From Sulfobacillus sp. (GTDB lineage Bacteria > Bacillota > Sulfobacillia > Sulfobacillales > Sulfobacillaceae): a DNA stretch of 39,089 nt. The first letter of the stretch is position 1; every line of letters begins with the position of its first letter. Below are positions 34,200-39,089 of this stretch, in pieces. The stretch is taken from positions 1-39,089 of the forward strand of contig DAIDDL010000039.1 in assembly GCA_027309085.1 (NCBI GenBank), read 5' to 3'. Position numbers and translations under genes: made by a program. The notes under the pieces were generated by a model. It ran no database searches. It saw nothing but the letters and a program-made list of their open reading frames with translations, and was not told the DNA's origin.

Positions 34200-34643
34200 A
34201 TGCTGCAGGTGGATGCAGAATGGATAGGGGAGAGAGCAGCTCCTCGGGCCACAGAAATTGAGAAGGGGGCGATCAGACAATTTGCGCTGGCTCTGGGGGA
34301 AAGTGATCCAGTGTACTTTGATGAGGAAATTGCGCGGCGGGCGGGATACCGGAGTCTTCCCGCCCCGCCGACTTTCCCCGCCACCCTGCCGAGCAATCCC
34401 GTGCCGGGCCTGAAATTGCCCCGGGCGGGCCTTATTCATGGCGAGCAGCAGTTTGTCTACGGCGCGCCGATCTGTGCGGGAGACGTCATCCGGGTGAGCG
34501 CGTGGCTTGAGAATGTCAAGGTCCGCCGCGGCAGCCGGGGCATCATGAGCATCGTGACTATCGCCCGCGAAGGGGTCAACCAGGAGGATGTGATGGTGTT
34601 TCAGGCCCGGTCGGTCCTCATTGCGAATGAGGGGGAAATTTGA
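34200..34643 (+). CDS. MaoC-type dehydratase subunit, N-terminal (non-catalytic) type
   Basis: The 147-residue hot-dog protein belongs to the MaoC_dehydrat_N / FAS1-like dehydratase group: 'ATEIEKGAIRQFALALGESD', 'RSLPAPPTFPATLPSN', 'LIHGEQQFVYGAPICAGDVI' and the C-terminal 'TIAREGVNQEDVMVFQARSV' strand. The position of the catalytic Asp-x4-His is 'DPVYFDEE', without the His, as expected for the substrate-binding partner of a two-subunit hydratase (HadA-like). The frame extends upstream to 34143, but the ATG at 34200 gives the family N-terminus and has GGGGACA nearby. Its TGA directly abuts the ATG of the catalytic subunit, so the two are coupled and probably form a heterodimer. Confidence 0.85.
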   Translation: MLQVDAEWIGERAAPRATEIEKGAIRQFALALGESDPVYFDEEIARRAGYRSLPAPPTFPATLPSNPVPGLKLPRAGLIHGEQQFVYGAPICAGDVIRVSAWLENVKVRRGSRGIMSIVTIAREGVNQEDVMVFQARSVLIANEGEI

Positions 34644-35069
34644 ATGTGGCAAGTTGGCGATAAGGTGGGGCCATGGGCTCACACCATTACCCGTGAACAG
34701 CTCGTGCGTTATGCGGGGGCATCGGGCGATTTCAATCCTATCCACTACGATGACGAGCGGGCCCGTGAATTTGGACTGCCCGGGGTAATCGCTCACGGGA
34801 TGTTGAATATGGGACTGGCGGCACGCTATTTGAAATCCGCGGCCCCGCCCGGGGCCCGCTTCGAACGTTACGCCGTGCGGTTTCGGTCTATGGTGCAGCC
34901 AGGACAGACCGTGACGATTTCCGGTGAGGTTAAGTCGGTGGACTATGGCTCGAGCGGTGCGCAGGCGCTGATTGACGTGACGGTGGGGGTTGCCGGGGCC
35001 GAGGCGGCCGTCACAGGGCAGGCTGTTCTCTCCTGGCCGGCCGGCGGGGAGGAGAGTCCGGGAACCTGA
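34644..35069 (+). CDS. MaoC-type hydratase subunit, catalytic (R-specific enoyl-CoA hydratase)
   Basis: The 141-residue hot-dog protein has the hydratase-2 motif 'GDFNPIHYDDERAREFGLPG' with Asp29 and His34 and the following 'VIAHGML' helix. It hydrates trans-2-enoyl-CoA to (R)-3-hydroxyacyl-CoA, unlike the crotonase in block B, which should give the (S)-isomer. It pairs with the preceding MaoC-N subunit, and the ATG at 34644 follows that gene's stop with no gap. Together with the block D ligase and dehydrogenase it supplies a separate beta-oxidation branch. Confidence 0.87.
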   Translation: MWQVGDKVGPWAHTITREQLVRYAGASGDFNPIHYDDERAREFGLPGVIAHGMLNMGLAARYLKSAAPPGARFERYAVRFRSMVQPGQTVTISGEVKSVDYGSSGAQALIDVTVGVAGAEAAVTGQAVLSWPAGGEESPGT

Positions 35070-35160
35070 TGGGGGACGCACCGGTGAATGCGGAAACTGT
35101 CCGTCACGGCTCGGCCCGCCAAGGCCGCGTAATCAATCACGGAGCAGGCAAGGAGACAAG

Positions 35161-36417
35161 ATGGAACAGCTGACCGGCCAAGTGTGGCTGGGAGATGTGC
35201 AAGAGGTACCGCAGATGCTGGCGGAGGGTGTGACTTGGTTCGCGGATCTTCGGACAGATGCCGGACCGCCCATTGATGCGGCAAACACCGAAAGATTCCC
35301 CTTGGAGCGGTCTGCTCCTGATGGGGACGGCACGCTGGCATGGGCGGCGCACTGCGTAAAGATGCGGGTGGACCAGGGGGAAGTTGTCGGCATCTGCGGA
35401 CACGGCCAGAAGGACGCGGCAGAGGCTTTGGGACTGGCCTACCTGATGGCCATGGGTTACAGTCTGTCCGGTGCCCAGCGATTCTGGCGGAAACGGTTCC
35501 CGGGCATGACGTTTCCTCTGCCCTTATGGTATGCAGAGGATGCCAGGCGCCGCCTGCAGGCAAGCAAGAGAGTGCACAGCCTCAGGACTGTTGCAGGCCT
35601 ATCTGTTCACACCGTGCACTGCCCGGGTCCGGGAGATCCTCTGGTGCTGTTGCATGGTGCTTACGGCAGCTGGACACATTGGGTGAACAACCTGGAAAGC
35701 CTGTCGCAGTTTGCCGATGTCTGGGCTATGGACTTGCCGGGATTCGGTGAATCAGATGACTGGCCCGGGGAGTTCGATTCCCCGAAGTATGTTCAGGTAG
35801 TGGCGTCTGCTATCCGTGACATGGTCGGCAAACCGGTCGTGTTGGCGGGGTATTCCTTCGGGGCTTTTATCGCGGCCGCGCTGGCTTTGGCTGCACCGGC
35901 TCAGGTGCAGTCGTTAATTCTGGTGTCCCTTGTGGGAGAGACTGGGGACCCGGCCGCGCACCGGCGCCTTGAAGAGCGCCATTTTTCCCACAATCCGTCC
36001 TGGCATTACCGGCTGGGCGTGGTGCGGGACAATTTGGCGGCGCTGCACCTTTACCGGCCCGAAGCCGCCGATGAGCGGGCGGTAAGACTGACTTACCTGA
36101 ATATCCTGCACGCGCGCTTAGGCCCGCGCGAGTTGCGACGCGGCAGCCCCCGAATGGCTATGGCAGATATGCTGCGCGGTCTGCGGGGCATTCCCGTTAT
36201 GATGTGCTGGGGACGTCACGACCCTATGCCGCAACCCAGTGTGCAGGCATGGGCACAGACTTGTGAGATGCTGCTTCCTGATGCGGAAATGAGAATAATT
36301 GATGAGGCTTCCCACTGGTGCCAGTATGAGCGGCCCCACGAAATTACCGCAGTGATTCGGGAATTCATGGGGTCCGGGCGCGGGGCGAACGCTGAGAGCG
36401 CCGCTCCTCACGAATAG
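35161..36417 (+). CDS. Pseudophosphatase-alpha/beta hydrolase fusion protein
   Basis: The 418-residue protein has two domains. Residues 1-125 resemble a dual-specificity phosphatase: 'VWLGDVQEVPQMLAEGVTWF', then 'VVGICGHGQKDAAEALGLAY' and 'MAMGYSLSGAQRFWRKRFPG'. The catalytic HCx5R loop reads Ile-Cys79-Gly-His-Gly-Gln-Lys-Asp85, so Cys is kept but the Arg is replaced by Asp and the His by Ile; it is probably inactive. Residues 145-410 are an intact alpha/beta hydrolase: oxyanion 'LHGAYGSW', nucleophile Ser232 in 'AGYSFG', Asp354 in 'WGRHDP', His385 in 'ASHWCQYE'. The hydrolase half may cleave an ester, lactone or acyl-CoA. The ATG at 35161 follows AAGGAGACAAG; the open frame reaching 34990 overlaps the MaoC gene and is ignored. 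Confidence 0.85.
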   Translation: MEQLTGQVWLGDVQEVPQMLAEGVTWFADLRTDAGPPIDAANTERFPLERSAPDGDGTLAWAAHCVKMRVDQGEVVGICGHGQKDAAEALGLAYLMAMGYSLSGAQRFWRKRFPGMTFPLPLWYAEDARRRLQASKRVHSLRTVAGLSVHTVHCPGPGDPLVLLHGAYGSWTHWVNNLESLSQFADVWAMDLPGFGESDDWPGEFDSPKYVQVVASAIRDMVGKPVVLAGYSFGAFIAAALALAAPAQVQSLILVSLVGETGDPAAHRRLEERHFSHNPSWHYRLGVVRDNLAALHLYRPEAADERAVRLTYLNILHARLGPRELRRGSPRMAMADMLRGLRGIPVMMCWGRHDPMPQPSVQAWAQTCEMLLPDAEMRIIDEASHWCQYERPHEITAVIREFMGSGRGANAESAAPHE

Positions 36418-36567
36418 ATTCGAAAGGGGTGCAGCGGGAGGCGGCAATGGTCAGCAATATTGAAGCATGCGGCCATGAGTTTGGAGCCAAGGCTGGTGAC
36501 GCGAGCAAAGGCGAACTATGTGGGCTGCCCCCGCATAGTCAACCTCCGAAACGTAGGGAGAAAAATA

Positions 36568-37470
36568 ATGGCGAGTCAGGAAAGTCAACACATCCGCGCA
36601 GTGCTGCGGAGCCAGAAGGAGGCGGCGAAAAACCACCCCCCGCTGTCCATAGCGCAGCAAAGGCAAGGCCTGGAATCTTTAAGCAGGGGGTTGCCGCCAG
36701 ATGCCGGGATAGCGGTGCGTTCCGCCACTGCGGGCACAGTTCCCGGGGAGTGGCTGATTCCTTCCGAAGGGACAGGCAGCCGGGTCATCTTGTACCTTCA
36801 TGGGGGAGCTTACTATATGGGAAGCTGCAGCACCCATAGAGATCTGGCGGGGCGGCTGGCCCTCGCTTCGGACAGCCGGGTTTTGGTGACAGGGTACCGG
36901 CTGGCTCCAGAGTGGCCGTTTCCCGCGGCGTTGGACGATGCCGTATTGGCTTACCAGTATCTCTTAGACTCAGGAGTGCCGCATGAGCGCATTGTGGTAG
37001 CGGGGGACTCGGCGGGCGGGGGATTGGCGGTTTCAGCGCTCGTGTCCTTGCGGGATCGGGGAACGGATTTGCCAAGAGCAGCGGTGCTGATGTCGCCGTG
37101 GACAGATTTGGCGGGGACTGGCGATTCTATGGAAACACGGTCAGAGGCGGATCCCTGGCTGGATCCGGAGGGTATTCGCGCCGGCGCCAGGATTTACTTG
37201 GGCAACGCTGACCCTAAAAACCCGCTGGCATCCCCGCTCTACGCCGACTTGCACGGGCTGCCCCCTATGCTGATACAGGTCGGCCGCGATGAGTGCCTGC
37301 TCGATGATTCGGCCCGGCTGGCGGAGCGCGCACGGGACCAGGGGACAGATGCCACGGTGACCGTGTGGGACGGAATGTGGCATGTTTTTCAGGCATTTGC
37401 CGCCCAAGTGCCCGAAGCGCAAAAAGCGGTCAACGAGATTGGTGAATGGGTTAGATTTCAGGTGCCGTGA
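36568..37470 (+). CDS. HSL-family esterase (alpha/beta hydrolase fold-3)
   Basis: The 300-residue carboxylesterase has the HSL-family oxyanion motif 'LHGGAYYMG' (His78-Gly-Gly), nucleophile Ser148 in 'VAGDSAGGG', acid residue in 'GRDECLLDD' (Asp241 or the following Glu) and His272 in 'MWHVFQAF'. 'GYRLAPEWPFPAALDDAV' is a family signature. It hydrolyses short- or medium-chain esters or lactones in the cytoplasm; no signal peptide is seen. The open frame extends to 36460, but the ATG at 36568 has GTAGGGAG 9 bases upstream and a normal N-terminus for the family. It would release acids for the block D ligase. Confidence 0.9.
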   Translation: MASQESQHIRAVLRSQKEAAKNHPPLSIAQQRQGLESLSRGLPPDAGIAVRSATAGTVPGEWLIPSEGTGSRVILYLHGGAYYMGSCSTHRDLAGRLALASDSRVLVTGYRLAPEWPFPAALDDAVLAYQYLLDSGVPHERIVVAGDSAGGGLAVSALVSLRDRGTDLPRAAVLMSPWTDLAGTGDSMETRSEADPWLDPEGIRAGARIYLGNADPKNPLASPLYADLHGLPPMLIQVGRDECLLDDSARLAERARDQGTDATVTVWDGMWHVFQAFAAQVPEAQKAVNEIGEWVRFQVP

Positions 37471-37607
37471 AGTGGGATACAGAAGGCATTGGCGCGATCC
37501 AGGCGGAATCTGATTTACCGGCCACCAGCTGGCAGGATGGATGCCGCCGGCCCCAAGGCCCAGCCCAGTGTGGAAAACATACCTTATAGAAAGCAGACGG
37601 TGATTTC

Positions 37608-38771
37608 ATGGATTTCTCATTAAGCAGCGAAGAGCGCATGATTCGCGATACGGTACGGCAGTTCATTGCCAATGAAGTGATGCCCCTGGAACCCGAAGTG
37701 CTAAAAAATGAACGGAATGGCCGTCCGGCAATCTCCGACGACACGCTGAAGCGATTGCAGGAAAAGGCGAAGTCCTTGGGATTTTGGGGAATCAACACGC
37801 CCAAGCAATACGGGGGGGCGGAGTTGGGATGGCTGATGACCGCCTTGATTTACGTAGAATTGGGGAGGACCTATGTGCCCTTTATGTTTGGCGGCAGTGC
37901 GGACAACATTTTATATGAAGGCACCAAAGAACAGCAAGAGCGGTATTTGCTGCCGACAATCGCAGGCGACAGACGGTCGTGCTTTGCCCTGACAGAGCCC
38001 GGAGCGGGCTCGGACGCGGGCAACATCCGCACCTCTGCTGTCAAAGAGGGAAAGCACTGGGTTATCAATGGCGAGAAAATATTTATCACCAATGGCAACG
38101 AAGCCGATTTCTGCATGGTATTGGCGGTGACTGACCGCTCCAAGGGGCCTCACCAGGGTATCAGCTGTTTTTTGGTGGACCGCGATATGGGATGGCGGTC
38201 CACACCAATTCAAACGATGGGAGAGTGGTCCCCGGCGTCTCTGGTTTTTGACAACGTCCGCGTTCCGGAAGAGAATCTGCTGGGGGAAGAAGGGCGGGGG
38301 CTGGCTCTCGGCATGCGGTGGATCGGGAATGCCCGGTGGGCCATCGCGGCGCGTGCTGTCGGAGCTGCGGAGCGGCTTCTCGAGATGGCTATCCAGCAGG
38401 CCAACACGCGGGTCACATTCGGACAGCCGCTGGCTGACCGCCAAGCTATTCAGTGGATGATTGCCGATTCCGCAGTGGAAATTGAAGCGACCAAATGGAT
38501 GACGTACCGTGCGGCCTGGATGCTGGATCAAGGCATGGACAACAGGCATATGGCCTCGATGTCCAAGTTGTATGGGGCAGACATGGCCAACCGCGTGGTC
38601 GACCGTGTGCTGCAAATCCACGGCGGCATGGGATACACGAAAGACTTGCCGATCGAACGGTGGTACCGGGATATGCGGCTGTTTAGAATTTTTGACGGAA
38701 CAGATGAAATTCAGCGTTATATCATTGCCCGCAATTTACTGAAAGGCCATGTGAAAGTCGGGCAAGATTAA
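37608..38771 (+). CDS. Acyl-CoA dehydrogenase with Asp in the catalytic motif, block D
   Basis: The 387-residue FAD enzyme has 'CFALTEPGAGSDAGNIRTSA', 'INGEKIFITNGNEADFCMVL', 'ITFGQPL'-like 'VTFGQPLADRQAIQWMIADS' and 'QIHGGMGYTKDLPIERWYRD'. The C-terminal motif reads 'RIFDGTDEIQRYIIAR', with Asp where typical enzymes carry the catalytic Glu of YEGT. This is seen in some FadE-like branches, where another Glu may act as base. It probably begins beta-oxidation of the acid made in block D. The ATG at 37608 has only a weak ribosome site (GACGGTGATTTC). It is the last gene of block D, 137 bases after the esterase. Confidence 0.88.
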   Translation: MDFSLSSEERMIRDTVRQFIANEVMPLEPEVLKNERNGRPAISDDTLKRLQEKAKSLGFWGINTPKQYGGAELGWLMTALIYVELGRTYVPFMFGGSADNILYEGTKEQQERYLLPTIAGDRRSCFALTEPGAGSDAGNIRTSAVKEGKHWVINGEKIFITNGNEADFCMVLAVTDRSKGPHQGISCFLVDRDMGWRSTPIQTMGEWSPASLVFDNVRVPEENLLGEEGRGLALGMRWIGNARWAIAARAVGAAERLLEMAIQQANTRVTFGQPLADRQAIQWMIADSAVEIEATKWMTYRAAWMLDQGMDNRHMASMSKLYGADMANRVVDRVLQIHGGMGYTKDLPIERWYRDMRLFRIFDGTDEIQRYIIARNLLKGHVKVGQD

Positions 38772-38865
38772 GCGCTTTGCATGGCACTGCTGGCTGATTG
38801 GTGCTGCCTTGCAAATGGAAGCTTCTACCGCTCAGTGGGCTGCCGTTTGGCGATAGGTGGGATCG

Positions 38866-38885
38866 GCGGCCTAGTCTAAGGCCGC
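38866..38885 (+). terminator. Possible block D terminator hairpin
   Basis: GCGGCC and GGCCGC form a 6-bp stem around TAGTCTAA, about 95 bases after the block D dehydrogenase stop. No T-tract follows, so it is only a weak candidate. Confidence 0.35.
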
Positions 38886-38932
38886 AGCACAGGTGGTTTG
38901 GCGGCGTCCCAGAGGTAATAATATAGTTATCA

Positions 38933-38960
38933 AGCATCATCTTTGATGATATAATATTTC
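38933..38960 (+). promoter_or_regulatory. Small palindrome and -10-like box before the HTH gene
   Basis: ATCATC-TTT-GATGAT (38937-38951) is a perfect short inverted repeat, followed by TATAAT-like TATAATAT just before the ATG at 38962. If it is a promoter, the mRNA would be nearly leaderless. The AT-rich patch contrasts with the GC-rich block D and may mark the left edge of an inserted element. Confidence 0.4.
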
Positions 38961-38961
38961 C

Positions 38962-39089
38962 ATGGATAAAGAAGAGTTTATGCCGATCGGAAAGGCTGCA
39001 CGGTTAATGGGAGTGACCACGCAAACGATCCGGCGCTGGCAGAAAGCCGGGAAAATTGAGGAAGTCCGCTCTCCTACAAATCGGCGGCT
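38962..39089 (+). CDS. MerR-type HTH protein, probably IS607-family recombinase start (partial)
   Basis: The 42 visible residues form a MerR-like winged helix: 'MPIGKAARLMGVTTQTIRRW' followed by 'QKAGKIEEVRSPTNRR'. This 'iG.aA.llGVs.qTlRrWe..GkI...Rtp..HRR' pattern is typical of the N-terminus of IS607-family serine recombinases, which cut and paste their element without long terminal repeats. It is also found in free MerR regulators and excisionases, so the class is not settled. The gene runs off the window; the resolvase catalytic domain and any following tnpB would lie to the right. Confidence 0.65.
   Translation, partial: MDKEEFMPIGKAARLMGVTTQTIRRWQKAGKIEEVRSPTNRR

Noticed and set aside
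33411-35081. 556-codon minus-strand open frame
   Set aside because: It is antisense to the well-supported CoA ligase and MaoC genes, has low-complexity composition rich in Arg, Pro and His, and no family features; it is a shadow of GC-rich coding sequence.

Overview
The window looks like a chromosome segment of a moderately GC-rich Bacillota bacterium. The evidence is strong AGGAGG-type ribosome binding sites, frequent GTG and TTG starts, sigma-A style promoters, and a SWIM/SNF2 gene pair of the kind found in Bacillus (YwqB/YwqA). A thermoacidophile such as Sulfobacillus is my best guess, but this is inference and no rRNA gene is present to test it.

Left third (1-16360), a mixed and partly decaying region: a truncated, frameshifted peptide-binding protein; a DmpA-type P1 peptidase convergent with an APC amino acid permease across a perfect 18-bp terminator stem; DUF3800 debris; a lipoprotein; a broken class III aminotransferase; the SWIM/SNF2 operon with a 62-codon third gene; a frameshifted TPR gene; a hexapeptide acetyltransferase; a FlaR-like P-loop kinase; and a second lipoprotein.

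Right two thirds (16361-38771), an acyl-CoA catabolic island in four blocks. Block A (minus): SsoPox-like lactonase, then acyl-CoA ligase. Block B (plus, divergent from A): ACAD10/11-type acyl-CoA dehydrogenase, SDR, aminoglycoside-phosphotransferase-like (APH) kinase, enoyl-CoA hydratase, FabG-like SDR, acyl-CoA carboxyltransferase, frameshifted CoA ligase, TetR regulator. Block C (minus): zinc alcohol dehydrogenase, IclR regulator, thiolase, acyl-CoA dehydrogenase. Block D (plus): CoA ligase, two MaoC-type subunits, a pseudophosphatase-alpha/beta hydrolase fusion, an HSL-type esterase, acyl-CoA dehydrogenase. The window ends inside a MerR-type HTH gene that resembles the start of an IS607-family recombinase.

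The most interesting reading is that A and B form a lactone / 4-hydroxyacid degradation system. The lactonase would open a gamma-lactone, a ligase would make the 4-hydroxyacyl-CoA, the APH kinase would phosphorylate the 4-hydroxyl, and the ACAD11-like enzyme would convert the phosphorylated intermediate into a normal beta-oxidation intermediate. This would parallel Pseudomonas LvaA/LvaC and the two domains of mammalian ACAD11, here encoded as separate genes beside a lactonase. Three near-identical 18-bp palindromes (19031, 19150, 32391) sit at or just downstream of the predicted start sites of blocks A, B and D, which suggests a single regulator, plausibly the TetR protein encoded in block B.
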